Shown: positions 30,330 to 43,138, counted from the stretch's first letter. The stretch: 64,000 nucleotides of DNA from Agapanthus africanus (GCA_030015575.1 JASDDO010000006.1:323502361-323566360), one strand, 5' to 3'. Notes: generated by a model not told the origin, from the sequence alone. A program made the numbers and translations.

Positions 30330-30700
30330 TTCTTCATTGGAATTTAATTCCTTATTAAGGAAAGGGAATTAAATTCCCAGAAACATTTTGAATGGAATTA
30401 AATTCCATGGGTTTGAACCACCATCACCGTCTCCTTAAGGGATCATCTGAACCCTAAGTGATCTACTACGGGAAGTCAAGTGGTCTCATATTTTGGTTAA
30501 AATACTTGGAGAAAAATGAGTTCTTCGGGAAACCCTCGATCTGGATTTTAAATCCAGAGAGGTCTGTCAAAACAAAGGTGCTTCGACTACCATTACCTGA
30601 GGAAAAAGGGCCCTTTTCGAACAGAGTTAAACTCTGGAAAATCTTAAAACAGAGAACTAAGCTCTGGAAGAAGAGAATTAAATTCTCAAAGAAAAGTTCC
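30330..30700. repeat. Short inverted repeats upstream of the antisense ORFs
   Basis: Dyads such as GGAATTtaATTCC types (30340-30410), CTGGATTT-t-AAATCCAG (about 30540-30557), CAGAGTT-a-AACTCTG (about 30620-30635) and GAGAATT-a-AATTCTC (about 30671-30686) mirror the style of the LTR train at 11489-13010. No supported gene; the 113-codon plus-strand ORF here has no recognisable product. Confidence 0.75.
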
Positions 30701-30748
30701 CAGGAGAAGAAGAAGGAGCAAAGTGAAGGCTCCTATGAAGAGACAGCG

Positions 30749-30757
30749 GTATTTATA
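30749..30757 (-). promoter_or_regulatory. Candidate antisense TATA box
   Basis: The minus strand reads tctataaatacc, about 510 bases before the ATG at 30238 and about 75 bases after the G-box hairpin at 30832-30851. The order G-box, TATA, inverted-repeat leader is the same as in the T2 LTR. Confidence 0.4.
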
Positions 30758-30820
30758 GAAAACAGTGGAAACGCTTCGTCTCCCCAGATCCCTAGATGAA
30801 TCCAACGGTCGCAAGAGATG

Positions 30821-30862
30821 ACAGCGTTGCACTCACGTGCTGACACGTGAGACCAACGCTGT
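30821..30862. repeat. Compound hairpin next to the T2 polypurine tract
   Basis: ACAGCGTTG (30821-30829) pairs with CAACGCTGT (30854-30862); nested inside, CTCACGTG (30832-30839) pairs with CACGTGAG (30844-30851). A 17-base-pair interrupted stem ends at the polypurine tract. Confidence 0.88.
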
Positions 30863-30871
30863 GGGGGCATT
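30861..30871 (+). other. T2 polypurine tract
   Basis: gtgggggcatt directly precedes the 3' LTR start TGTTTCC at 30872. It is short and interrupted, but in the right place. Confidence 0.65.
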
Positions 30872-33800
30872 TGTTTCCTGATTTAAAATCAGGAAAGCTT
30901 CTGTGGAAAGCTTCTATGGAAAGCTTCGAAAGGGGGTCACGTGCTCACACGTGACTAGTGGTCACGTGTTGGCACGTGACACCTAAAAACGTCGTTAAGG
31001 CAAGTTCAATTCCCTGACTGCGAAGAAGGAAAAGAAAAGCTTCAAGGAGAGTCGCGTGCTCCCACGTGACCAGGGTCACGTGTTGGCACGTGACGTTTAA
31101 ATACAAGCGTCAAAGGCACGTCGGGTAACTGACCAAGTCAAGAAAAAGGCTTCAGAAGAAGTCACGTGCTCCCACGTGACCAGGGTCACGTGTCGGCACG
31201 TGACGTTCAAGGCAGCAAGCGCGTCTCCAGAACAACCAAGGAAAGAGAGCTCAAACAAAGGGTCACGTGCTCACACGTGACCAGGGGTCACGTGGTAGCA
31301 CGTGATGTTTAAGCAGCAATCAGAAGACACAGCGCAGAAAGCTCGTTCCAAAGGGGGTCACGTGCTCACACGTGACCATGGGTCACGTGGTCACACGTGA
31401 CCGACTTTCAAAGCCCATTTTTGACGACAGAATTAAATTCTGAAGGAAATTCGAATCTTTCCAAAGGAAAGTAATTATTTGGGACTAATCAAATTAAAGA
31501 TTCAGAGATGATTAAAGATCATCTATCTATGGAAAATCTCGGCTTTGGGAAAGATTTCCCCCTTAAATCTAACCAAAATATCAAAGGAGAATCTCTGAAT
31601 TCAAGATCCAATGGTGAATAAAATTCACCTAATAATCCAAAGGCCCAAAATGAATTATGGATGCAAATCAAATCTCCCAATGAAGATTCGTCAAAAAACT
31701 GATTGATGCGGCTGCCTCTCCTATAAATAGGAGCCAAGAGACAAAAAAAAGGAGATATACATGCGCAGAGAAGAAAAGAGAAAAGGAGAAGAGCTTTGAT
31801 ACTTCGAAAAGACTCAGATCTTCTGCAAAAAACCCTAGGTAAGAAAGGGAAGGCATTTTGAAAGAAGCAGAATTTAATTCTCAACAGAGTTTAACTCTGA
31901 TAATATAAAAGCAGAAGAACTTATTTCTTCTCTCTTTGATAGAGGATCTGCAAAGTGCACATCTCCCCTTAAGGTTGAGAATTTAATTCTCAATGGGTTG
32001 AGATCCTGCCATGCAGATCCAAAACATAGAGAAGGAGTGCAAACTTGAGAATTTAATTCTCACAGAACTATAGGAATTTAATTCCTCCAAAATAAAAGTG
32101 GGGCTAGACCCTATATCATGGGAATTTAATTCCTTCAAAACAAAAAAAAAGAGAAACAGGGTTTAACCCTAATTAAAGAACTTAGTTCTGTTGAAACAAC
32201 GATCATCATTTCCTCAAAAATTTTATTAGGGTTCAACCCTATTCAGCCCTTCACATAAACGGGGAATTTAACTCCCGCAGAAAATTCAGAGTTAAACTCT
32301 ATTCCAGAATACAAGTCTTCAAAAGAAAGAAGGATTTAATTCCTCTGAAATTAAAAAGTCTCCGGAATTTAATTCCTGAAAAAAGGAGTAACAAATCCTC
32401 TGAAAAAAACCACATTAAGGCAGGGTCACGTGTCACCACGTGACCCCCCCCTCAAAAGCCCTACAGAAAACCCCTTTGAGGCAGCACCCCACGTGACCCA
32501 CGTGACTTTCAGCAGAAGCCTTAACGCATAGGCATTTGAATGCCCATCACGTGCTGACACGTGATGCTATCAAAAGATGCAGTAATTTCAGCAGAACAAA
32601 TGGAGGAAGGGCGCTCTCACGTGCTGCCACGTGACCCCTCTTGTCTTAGTGTTTAACACTAAATTGAAACTCTCGCACTCAGTGTTAAAATATTGCTGGG
32701 CCTTAGTGTTCAACACTAATTAAAAAGCTTTATCTGCAGTGTTCAACACTGATTACCTTAGTGTTTAAATACTAATCTGAGATCTTCATTTGCAGTGTTC
32801 AACACTGATCTGTTTTAGTGTTTAACACTAATTTGAGAAGCCTTATTGCTGGTGTTTAACACCAATTATTTCTTAGTGTTAAACACTAACTTGTTAACCG
32901 CATTCCCAGTGTTCAACACTGATTGCTCTATAGTGTTTAACACTAGGCTTTGGCCCAATTGGCTAAATGGATAGAGGCAAAGCCTCTCCTTCAATGGATC
33001 AGCAAAAAGTCAATGTTTCAGACCCGACTGGACTTAGCCCAAGCTGGCCATAAGTCCTCAATTTGTGATTAACTGGGCTAATGGGCTCATAACATAATTA
33101 ATCAGTCTCGACCCCAAATTGGGTCAGGGACTATTAAATCCATTCCGGTTCTAGGGTACATCTCTTCACTCCTTTGAAACTTGGCATTGTAATCCCTCAA
33201 TGTCTTCAAAGAGGTGACGGGTCCCGACGGCCACTCATGATATGGACTGTGGGGTCCTTAAACCCATGCCTAATGCAAAATTCCTGGTTACGTGGAACAT
33301 GGATAACGTCACTCTTTGACCCCGTGGGAAACGTCCAGAGCGGATCCTGGTCCTCGCAGAGCACGGCAGTGAACCCGTGTGAAGCATCCAGAGCGGAGCC
33401 TGGTCCTCGCCAAGCACGGCAGTGAACCCGTGTGAAGCATCCAGAGCAAATACCGGACTGTGGGGTCCTTAAACCCATGGACCGCAATGTCCTTAAACTA
33501 CCCATGGACCGCAATGTCCTTAAACTACCCACGGACCGCAATGTCCTTAAACTACCCATGGACCGCAATGTCCTTAAACTACCCACGGACCGCAACGTCC
33601 TTAAACTACCCATGGACCGCAACGTCCCTAAACTAGAACAATAGGGCCCTCCATATGCTCTTTTGTCGGATCTAAACGGTCCCGTTTAAGTTGATCTTAG
33701 CCTCCAAAAATGGCTAACGCGTCCTTAAACCTTCAAACAGATTGGACTACGAATCCCCTAAATTAACTCCGGCTCGAGGGTACATCTCTGAACTCCTCTG

Positions 33801-34440
33801 ACATCCGTCGTTGTAATCTTTCAACGTCGTCAGAGAGGTGATGAGTCCCGATGGCCATACATACGATGGACCACTACGTCCCTAAACTGGAACATTAGAG
33901 TCCAAACACTCTTCTGTCGGATCTAAACGATCCCGTTAAGTTGATCTTAGTCACAAAGTTAGACTAACGTATCCTTAACAAACGTTTGAGTTGATCTTAG
34001 CCTCAAGTATGGCTGACGTATCCTCAAATCAAACCCCCAAACCCAAATCTAAGATAATGCGGATTTGGACTAGTCCACGCCCTACGGGCGACGACATAAC
34101 TCAGTCTCCGTAAACAATCCACGGGCAACAAAACAAACACCCACGACACGAAGTGACCATCTGGAGAAGGAGAAAGTTGTTACCGCAACGCGGTAGCGTA
34201 ATTAACTGCAGGGGCTTGCGCCTGCAGGGAAGAGCGTCCCCACAATCAAAAACCCCTCAAATGAGGGGGAATCTGACGAAGTCTGCTACATCGGACGCAT
34301 CCGTCTAAACCTTCGATACATGGTGCCATAAATCAACTTGGCATCTTCGGAGGGGTAGACGGATAGCACCAATTAGCATCTGCCCCGAACCCCAGGCATT
34401 CGGACGTCCCGACGTCCCGGCCGCCGTTCGGAGGGGAACA
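30872..34440 (+). repeat. T2 3' LTR
   Basis: 3569 bp, the same length as the 5' LTR; every landmark lies 19,941 bases further on (G-box array 30936-31401, TATA 31718-31733, 171-type unit 33281-33451, 27-bp repeats 33479-33640). One base difference was noticed. Confidence 0.95.
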
Positions 34441-34445
34441 GCTGG
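34441..34445. repeat. Target site duplication of T2 (right copy, GCTGG)
   Basis: Pairs with 10926-10930; G1 gag resumes here. Confidence 0.93.
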
Positions 34446-35194
34446 GCATCAAGTCCCTGTACGAACCTCTTCACCATCTTCTCCTCGGTATCCACCAAAT
34501 ACTGAGCATATCGGGATAACTGTGTAAACTGGATGTCATACTCAGACACCGTCATCCCAGGTGTCTTGACTAAGGCCTCGAAGATGCGAGCTCTGGCGTC
34601 ACGAACGCTCTCTGGAAGGAAACGGGCTAGAAAGACCGCTGTAAACTCGGCCCAAGTCATAGGCGGCAGACCTGCAGCTCGACCTCTCAAGACTGACTCC
34701 CACCATGTCTGCGCGATACCCTCTAGTCGGAAACTCGCAAGCTCTACCCATCGATCATCCGAACATCTCAGGGAACGGCAGATCCTGGCTAAACTGTCAA
34801 GGAACGTCTGTGGGTCCTCCGCTGTCTCGGTGCCGGTGAATACTGGAGGTCTCAGCCTCATGAAATCCTGTAGTGAAACCGGAATGGCCACGGTGGTAGT
34901 AGTAGGAGCAGGTATCATGGTCGTCTGTGATGTAGTAGGTACGTCATCCGGCCTCGGTGTACGACTGGCTGCAACTAGGGATCCTACCATCTGACGTAGC
35001 TCCTGCATGCCTCCCATCATCTGTCGCAACTCCTCCATACCGGTCTCGAGCCTATCCATACAGCCTGGAGAAGGTGGATCGGTCCGTCCCTGCGGCGTAG
35101 GCATACCACCCTGCTCAGTCCTAGTCTCAGACGAGCCAGCTCGAATCTCGTCTCTGGCGGCAGCCCTCTGTGCCCTCGTAACCTTCGGCGGCAT
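34446..35194 (-). pseudogene. G1 Gag N-terminal part (cut by T2)
   Basis: From the ATG at 35194 the minus strand codes for a typical chromovirus Gag: a basic start (PPKVTRAQRAAARDE), a helical Met/Gln-rich stretch with MEELRQMMGG-type repeats, a Pro/Thr-rich linker, and a capsid-like domain with FTGTETAEDPQTFLDSL, WWESV, FLARFLP and VSEYDIQFTQLSRYA. The T2 insertion ends it; the rest of Gag lies at 10930 and below. Fossil. The plus-strand ORF at 34533-34994 is a shadow. Confidence 0.88.
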
Positions 35195-35415
35195 AGTGGC
35201 TGTTACAGGAAAACGGATAGTAAGGACAGTGCAATAGGATCATAGGATACACGGAATTGAAGAAGGAATTTTTCAAGCAAGTATATCCTAAAGTCACTTA
35301 GGCGGAGTACCGTATCGTAAGTATGCCGCGGACATACGCACGCTACGTTACCCTGCTTAAGTCACTTACTCCATCTACCAAGGGTCATCCTACACTCACA
35401 AAGGTAAAACCTATC

Positions 35416-35427
35416 GCTCTGATACCA
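35416..35427 (-). other. G1 primer-binding site (iMet type)
   Basis: The minus strand reads tggtatcagagc four bases after the 5' LTR end at 35432, complementary to the 3' end of initiator tRNA-Met, as in most plant chromoviruses. Confidence 0.9.
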
Positions 35428-35431
35428 ACTT

Positions 35432-38400
35432 TGTCACGATCCGCAGGGTACGGAACGTGACTGGCACTTAAGTTTACGAAACGTCTAAAGACGTCCGTAA
35501 AATAAGTAAGCCAAAGCCCAGAAAACAAAACCAATTAAGCAAAAGAGTGAAGAAAACCCAATCAATTGAAAGCGAGTTATCAAATAAGTCATGTACAACC
35601 CTTTTTAAAAACAATACCAATTTTTCCGAAAATTTCGGCAGAGTCTCCTTTGTAAATACTGGCCCCCAAAATGGGTACAACAAAATATACATGAATCCAA
35701 CAAAATAGGGCATCCCCAAGCGGGAGCTAGCTCTTCGTCATAAGGCGGTCACAATCCCACGCAATATAAATGACAACAAGCATAATAAGGCATAAGAAAA
35801 CATCATGTCGACTCAAGTGAGCTCGACCCCAAAATACAGCATAAAAGTCCACAAACCTCACAGTCTCATCTCTAGGTCAATATACAATAAATCTGGTAGA
35901 AACAGTAGATGGAGTACACTAGATACAAGAATATACAAGGTGGTACAAAATAATAACATAACCCACCTATGAGCAAATCTCGAGCTCAGGCAAAAGAGGC
36001 AAAAGGACAAGTGCGTCCACCGCTACTGAACTGACGGAGCGGACCTGCAAAAGACTGTGGCACAACGGGGGTGAGTTGCCAACTCGTGAGTAATAAATAA
36101 CATCTACAAAGGCTATCGTATGCATGCACACAAGCATCCTAGCATCTAAAATACAGGTATGACGGGATGCACTAGCAGGTGTGTATACAACATCAGTGTA
36201 CTAATATGCATGCAACATGAATATCTGAGGTCTCAATAGGTATATATAAGAAACCTTTTATCTCTTTTTGTTTTTGAAACTCTTTTAGAATGCCAGCATA
36301 ATACTCAAAGAATCGACGAGAACCGGTGTCCAGCAACGACACCCAAAAGCTGTCTCAAATCTCATAAATGTATCTCTGGCCTCAGCCGTCCGGCTGACCC
36401 ATCTCAAATATCAATATCTCATCATCTAGCGGCCACGGTCGGTATCCTCTGGATATCCGCCGTCCCAAACAGTCACCGGTAGGTAATCCGTCCCCTGCCA
36501 GGCTCAACGTCATCACCACATTCCTCTTGCCCCGGGGTACCTTACCGGGCCCACCATGTACCCGTGCCGGTTCCTCCACTCCTCGACACGGATTTCCAAA
36601 ACCACAGCAAACTCATGGTGGACGACACTTACATCACTAGAAAACCGCAATTTTATATATTTTAAAAATATAATAAGTTTAGAAATTTTGCGGTTTTCCC
36701 CCGAAATCCAGCAATATCATAAAATCTCAAGAAATCCTCATAAGTGCATATATCAATGATAATGAATGCGTATGATATCAATAATCAAGTTGCGATGTGT
36801 GATTAATGTATTAAGCATGAACAATTAATATGATGAAGTACATGCACATGAATAGCAATACTACGGTTTCATTTTTAAGGAATTAAAGGCAATAGCACAA
36901 GTTTAAATTTAAAGGTTATCTAGTGTGGTGGCATGGCAATTACCAGGGTGTGTGTGTAAGCATGAATAGTGCTCGTGCTGCATATAAAAACCCTGGCAAT
37001 GGTGCAGGTGTCCTATAAAAAGGTTTCGTATAGGTATGTCAATATAATGCATGGATGCAGCAATTAATCATATACGTATTTCACCCCTAATTACTAACAT
37101 CACTAAGAATCTTGTAAGTTACTAAAACTATCGGGCGGCTTGCGCCATCCAACGATAGTCCCCCGTAGATATTACATCTACTCACCGGAATCCCTGGCTA
37201 GCTGTGTCCAATCACCGCCTTTCCCTTTCGCGCCGCGTCTGACGTCTACGCGACCGAACCTGGAATTTACATCAATACCAAACATAAGGTTACATATCAA
37301 GAACGACGCAAAAACCCAAACGAAACTACTAACGTTCACTAGCTAGGTACAACGTGCACAAAGTGCGCGGAACACACGCGAAAATCGCAAAACTGCCGAA
37401 AAACGCCGATTTGGTCGCCCGGCAAAACTAAAACCCGACTACTCAAAAAAAACCGCACTCACGCATCCTAAAAGTCGTAGGACAAGCCATAACAATCACC
37501 AAGATATCAAAAATAATTCATCACATAATTTTATAACAAAACTAGTAAGCATTTGCATTCCAAAATCGGTGCAAAAATCGCCGATTAGCGACAAAACGAC
37601 TACAATCTAGCATAATCACCCAAGTCACACCATTAGATAACCACTACACAAAATTTCAACACATTAACCATGTCCCAAAACCTAAATTCCACAACCAACC
37701 CTTTCTTGATTTTTCTCAAAAGCAATTGCAAATCAAAATCCATACTAGAACAACTTAACTAACACTAATTTCAAACCCAATTAGCAAGTTAACCTTCTAG
37801 ATTTAGGTTAGCAAAATACTAGATAGCAAAGTAAATTAATTAAACTAATAATGGATTCCTAAACCCTAATTCAACTCATTTTCTATACATAACCCTTTCT
37901 AGATTTTCCTAAAACAACAATTACAACTAAAATCAAACTTTTAAAATTAACTAAATTAGCCAAATTGAAGACTACATGAACAAGGTAACCATATAGATTA
38001 GTTAATTAACAACTAGATTAACTATAAAACAATCTAATTAACTATCATGGCTTCAAAACCCTAATTTAAACAAACTACTCTTTTTTTAAATAAAACAAGA
38101 TTAGAAATTAGCTAACTTTTAACACTAAACCATGCAATTAAAGGAATTTAGCAAAAAAGAAAGTAACTGGATGGAATTTATACCTCAAGATCTATGGATC
38201 AAGTAAGTGATTTGCATCTAAGGATGGCTTCCTAGCTCCAAGATTCAAGCAAGAATGGCTAAGGATAATGATAGCATAAGGATTTTGTTTGGATTTTTGA
38301 ATTAATTATGGATTTTGATGTGGTTTTTTGAAGAAAATTGAAGAAAAATGAAAAGAAAAGAGATGAAGAAGAGAGGGTTCAGGTTTCGGCCAGAGGAGGT

Positions 38401-39046
38401 AAGGGGGAGGGGTGTGGGTGAGTGGGGAAAAGTCCTTGGTCAACCCTCCAAAGTCAATGTATCATAACTTATCCATTATATTTAAAATAAAGCCATAAAC
38501 TAACTAAATCAACTCAAGAAAGCAACCAAGGAAATGAGGCCAGAAATTTCTGGACTTGCACAAGTTGGGGCTGTCCTAGGGCTGAGGAAAAAGAGAGAGG
38601 GGTTTTACAAAAGAAATTTTATGCAAAAAGGCCCCCTACAAGTCAAAAATTGCAAGTTTTAGCTCAAAATTCAATAAATTCGTTTCATATCATAAAAATT
38701 TGTTAAAAATCAAAATAAATTACTAAAAATTTATGTTATCACTAGATTATAATTATCATAATTTTAGAGATTAAAATTAGCCCGGAAAAATTTGTATTTA
38801 TCGCTAATTTAATGTATTTTCTTACCGGCTTAAAATAATATTAAAAAATTGAAAAATTAGGGAAAATTTTTAAACGACCAGAATTTCATAATTAACTCAT
38901 TAGCTACTAAAAACAAGCAATTACCTATCCATTTTAGGTATAATTAGCCCTAAACTGCAAAATAACAAGAAAGACGGTTTTCGGAAAAATACCGAATTTT
39001 CACCGAATTTCAGGAAAACACCAAAACGACTTTTCAAGACGCTACA
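35432..39046 (-). repeat. G1 5' LTR
   Basis: 3615 bp, exactly as long as 3320-6934. About two dozen base differences from the partner were seen by eye. AT-rich, no supported gene inside. Confidence 0.93.
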
Positions 39047-39057
39047 TATATCCAACA
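39047..39057 (-). repeat. C1 left LTR remnant, inner piece, with G1 right target duplication
   Basis: TATAT (39047-39051) is the right G1 duplication; ccaaca (39052-39057) is the LTR terminus (TGTTGG on the minus strand). It is followed by the C1 polypurine tract. Confidence 0.85.
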
Positions 39058-39075
39058 ATCTCCCACTTGCACTCA
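39058..39075 (-). other. C1 polypurine tract
   Basis: The minus strand reads gagtgcaagtgggagat just before TGTTGG. The form aagtgggagat before a TGTTGG LTR is common in plant Copia elements. Confidence 0.8.
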
Positions 39076-39189
39076 AGGCTAATTATTGCGATGTCGCATA
39101 CTCACAGCCCGTGTGATACCGAACATCCAACTCCTCTACTAATCAGTCTCACAAAGCCCGTTTGCGAAACTATTGCGTTCGAGAAATAG

Positions 39190-39255
39190 CCTCAGTTAGT
39201 GGATCCGCTCTGATGTTTCTTTCTATGTCTCTCTTTATCTCAAGTTCGCGGAAAA
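39190..39255 (-). pseudogene. C1 remnant of the Copia polyprotein C-terminus
   Basis: A short minus-strand stretch translates with ADPLTEAIS, like the ADPLTK end of the Copia RNase H tail, and lies ~120 bases before the polypurine tract, the right place. It is a fossil fragment and too short for a lineage. Confidence 0.4.
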
Positions 39256-41639
39256 AGCCATCTCCCGAAATGAGCAATACCTGTGTTAGAATATGTTTGG
39301 ATATCTGATGGGACCTAGTTCATAAATGAACTTCAAATCCAAACTTCTTAGACTGTATCAACAACTGAACTTAATCAGTATCGTGCGCCATGCCTCCCTC
39401 AGTATCCCTTTGGACTACCTGTCCAAAATACTGCCCCTCGTCAGAGGGAAACTATAACTCTGACAGCCACTCTGTCATCCAGGTCACCTTGGAAGCCTGG
39501 AATGATAACCGTCCCCTGAAAGAGGCTGTCGTTATCATATTCCTAGAACATCCACTTATGTTCTAAAACTGCTTCCGAATGTCTCTCCAGGATAGGATTA
39601 ATATCAACTTACTGTATCTCGTGCAAAAACAATATCTGGTATGGTACTTGACATCTCATGATTGACTCAATTGCCTAAGCAAGTGATCTGCCAATTATGC
39701 ACATCCCTTTCCCCTTTAGTCTGTAAGACACCTTTAGAGAGGGTGACTCCATCACCTGCAGGTACACCACTATGCCAGGAGTCGTCCATTCTAAAGCACC
39801 TTTAGAACGCTGTCTAAGTACCCCGATTGGGAAACTACCCAAATCTATATCTAAAACCATAGATCTAGTAACCAGAAAGTCTGATATAATATCCAAGTCC
39901 TATGTGGAGAAACCACTGTGTGACAACCAAAGTATAACCGATCGTAGTATAGGAATTTTACTTCCTACTCTGTGTATGTCATCCAAATACCAGGACATCA
40001 CACCCTACTACCTTCTTAACAGATCTATCCCCTATTCTGATGAAGTCAAACCTATGACTGTCACATCAGAAATAAATGATCTATCTCCACTATATCTACT
40101 TTAGTCCATAAATAGACATAAGCTACTTGTCCACTATGCTTCCGTTGCTCCCACTGACTACGACAACCCTCTGGCAGAGTCATATACATGTGCACTTCTA
40201 AAGCTAGTTTAGAACGACGCTATACTCATCCTCCTGCCGGGTCTCATATCCTGGAACAACAGCAATGGCAGGTCTGGGTAAACAAGAACCTCCCTTTCAC
40301 CGTCTTTGAGCATACCGAAGTACCTCTCGAGTGCCTGAGGTTACCCACCATATCTGCGGAGTGGCCAATGGAATGTCAAACTAGATTGAATCTTTAGGCT
40401 CTTATCAAATTTTCAGTAATCGTTTGCGGTTCTGGAATCACTTCCAGTTCTACCATACTCCCACTACTGTTTTCTGAAAAAAAAAATCCATTTTACTAAA
40501 ACTGTGACGAGTCAAGAACAATATCACTATTGATCTTCCAGATGGTAGAAAGTCAACCCTCGTCATAGCCCGGGTTAACCCACAAACAGCCATTACAGAA
40601 ATGTGCCTTGAGTTATCCAGAGTCTGGTTTTAAGCATAAGCCGGACAACTCCCCGTACCTTAACATCGTTAAGATATGAACCGTTCTATATCCAATATAG
40701 AAACAGAGGCACTGATTTGATTGGAACCAGATTCAAATCATGCAACTGTCTCTAATTGCATGTCAACTAAATGGAAGGAGGCCGATCAGCGTTACTCAAC
40801 TTAGGAATACATCCAGATATGAGTAACCTGAAAGAGAAGCAAGTTTCTCATAATCATTACTATCAACTGAATCCATACACAAGTATCCACATCTTCGATC
40901 ACCTTGAAGAATCCTGATACTTACAACACCTGGTTCTCTACTTTATTCATATACCTATAACTTCTCAAAACTTGGACCTTGTATTTCAACGAAACACTTG
41001 TCTAAGAACCGGAGAAGTCACAAGTAAACAGAATATAGTACGAGTACCAACCCCTCTGTCCTAATGGACACTGGACAACATACAATACCCTGTATAAGTC
41101 CCCTGAGTCTAATAACTCATTCCATGTGTGTCGTAGGTTGAAAACTGTACTTATGGTTAAGAAAAATTACACCGCTGTTTAATACTCCTTACCTAACCAT
41201 CCACTGATATAGGTAAATGTCATGGATATAATTTCAAAAAGTTATATCTCACTTCATAAAAATGAACATACAGATATATCAATTTGAAATTGGTGCATAA
41301 CAACGGATATTCAAAACCAAATATTTGTCGTCCGGCAAACAACCCAGGCGATTTCCTCAAATATCACCAATTACAACGAATCCCGATATAATGAGGATAA
41401 TCACCCAATTCCCAATAACTTACTCCCACTCATCATCTGTAAAACCATACAGATGTGAGAATCAAACCTGGTAAATACATACCCTGGAGCAAGGGCTAAT
41501 TGGGAAATCAGTTTTCTTTTAACAATACACAGTGAAACTGAAACATGTAAATGCTTCGAAGGGGTATCCGGGTATTCCTAGTAATGCCTCTTCCATTATC
41601 AAATTCACAACTGTAACCGTATATTTCTTTGCCATCTAT

Positions 41640-42430
41640 CCAAATCCCTTCATATGTCTTTAGTCATTACCTTCTGCACACCCCTTTAGGCTAAATGGTT
41701 TTCTTCCTTCCCTACCGTTCGGCACCAGCCTATAGTTTGGAAGAAGACTATCCAATAAGCATGATGGGTGTACTGTCCTAATCCTAGGAGCACTCGCAAC
41801 CCGAGAGAAGGTAAAGATAAAAAACAATCGAATAAAACCTTATTCCCATTTCTCCTGAACCAGAATCCATCCCCGAACTGGAACAAGTTCCTTCGAGTTC
41901 GTATATAACCATACGATGGAGTATCCAATAAACTGTGGATTTTCGTAGTGATACGGAGTGTTCTGGAGAAATACAAAGGTGATGTAGGAGTGGCGATGAA
42001 ATACTTGGTTTGGTCGTGAATAGCAGTCGCAATTTACTTTGCCCTCTTACTAATCCCTTTATTTGTCTTAACTTAATACCTTCTGTACACCATCGTTAAG
42101 CTAATTGGTTTTCTTCATTCCCTACCGTTCGGCACCTGCCTATGGTTTGGAAGAAGACTATCCAATAAGCGTAATAGGTGTACTGTCCTAATCCAAGAAG
42201 CACTCGCAATCTGAGAGAAGGTAAAAGGAAAAGACAACTGAACAGTCCTATTCATTTTCTCCTGAACCGGAAACCATTCTCGAATCTGGAACAAGTTCCT
42301 TCGAGTTCGTATATAACCATACGATGGTTTTATCCAATGGAAGTGGATGTGCGTAGTAATACGGGGTGTTCTGGAGAAAAGGGGTAAAAGCAGGAGTGGC
42401 AATGAGGTATGCAACTCTGACAATCCAAAA
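41640..42430. repeat. Diverged ~410-bp tandem duplication in C1
   Basis: Two copies offset by about 410 bases share ccctaccgttcggcacc, tttggaagaagactatccaa, tgtactgtcctaatcc and gttccttcgagttcgtatat in the same order. Obvious substitutions and small gaps make it older than the G1, G2 and T2 insertions. Confidence 0.85.
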
Positions 42431-43138
42431 GCCAGTGTTTTAATAAGGTTCGGTTAAACTTGGTCACTGAGTCATAGTCAAGGGTCGGGCCATGGTCGCT
42501 GCCAAAGTGAGAGAGAAAAGAAACACTCAGCGTGCACTCTAACCTAGATCAGAATGGTTATCACTTTATCTAATCAGGAAACCTCCCACTGTATCCTCAA
42601 ATTCTCCTCCAAGCCTGAAAGAAGAATTAGTCGGGATCACCCGAGGAGTAAACCAACTCATCAGTAGGAATCGGGATCCAACTATCATCGCATGATAACG
42701 TGACGGAATCCACTCACGTTATCACACTCCAGAAGGCATGCGCATGCCTGGCAAGTTTCAGTTTCTTTAGAAACTCCCGATGTGATTTTTACCCCTGGGA
42801 CCCAAGTGACCTTGACAATGCCAACATATCAAAAAGTCCTAGTCAAATTCAACCCTTCATTATCTTGATTGTGTTAAACCCACCCGTACAAGTCCTTGAC
42901 AATGCCAACATAACCGTACGACTGTCCTAACCAATCCACATGTCCATACGACAGAAAAGCATTACAGAGCTACCGAACACTACGCCTCGGCAATGCACGA
43001 CATACGTAGCACGAATACTAAGCAATACTAATCTGAAATGACAGAGGGCTATGGCTGGTTTTTGGCGAAAAACCTTTAACGTAATGAATTTGATATCGTT
43101 GAAGGAACCGGATAACTTTTTATAAAAATATAGTGGAG

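Larger units (their letters stand above)
10931..34440 (+). mobile_element. T2: whole-looking Tat/Ogre-like Ty3/gypsy retrotransposon, 23.5 kb
   Basis: Two LTRs of exactly 3569 bp (10931-14499, 30872-34440) start TG and end CA, with GCTGG target duplication inside the G1 gag. The interior holds a primer site, one long gag-pol frame (14652-23873) and a 7-kb 3' region (23874-30871) with tandem repeats, stem-loops and antisense ORFs. A second, archaeal-type RNase H after the RT-linked one, no chromodomain, and tandem repeats in the 3' region are marks of the Tat branch (Ogre, Retand, Grande and kin). It looks whole. The LTRs are almost identical (one difference found by eye near 13358/33300), so the insertion is very young. 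Confidence 0.95.
3320..39046 (-). mobile_element. G1: Tekay/Del-like chromovirus (Ty3/gypsy), split by T2
   Basis: Two 3615-bp LTRs (3320-6934 and 35432-39046) have TG…CA ends and TATAT duplications. An iMet-type primer site follows the right LTR and a purine tract precedes the left one. The interior codes on the minus strand for Gag with one CCHC knuckle, protease, RT, RNase H, integrase and a C-terminal chromodomain-like stretch. Long LTRs plus a chromodomain suggest the Tekay/Del lineage. T2 sits inside its gag. Apart from that insertion the coding part has about one further break, so G1 is a fossil. The LTRs differ at roughly two dozen sites by eye (~0.6-0.7%), a recent insertion. Confidence 0.92.

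Noticed and set aside
39675-40104. ORFs in the C1 interior (73 and 110 codons)
   Set aside because: Overlapping on opposite strands, no motif of Gag, protease, integrase or RT.
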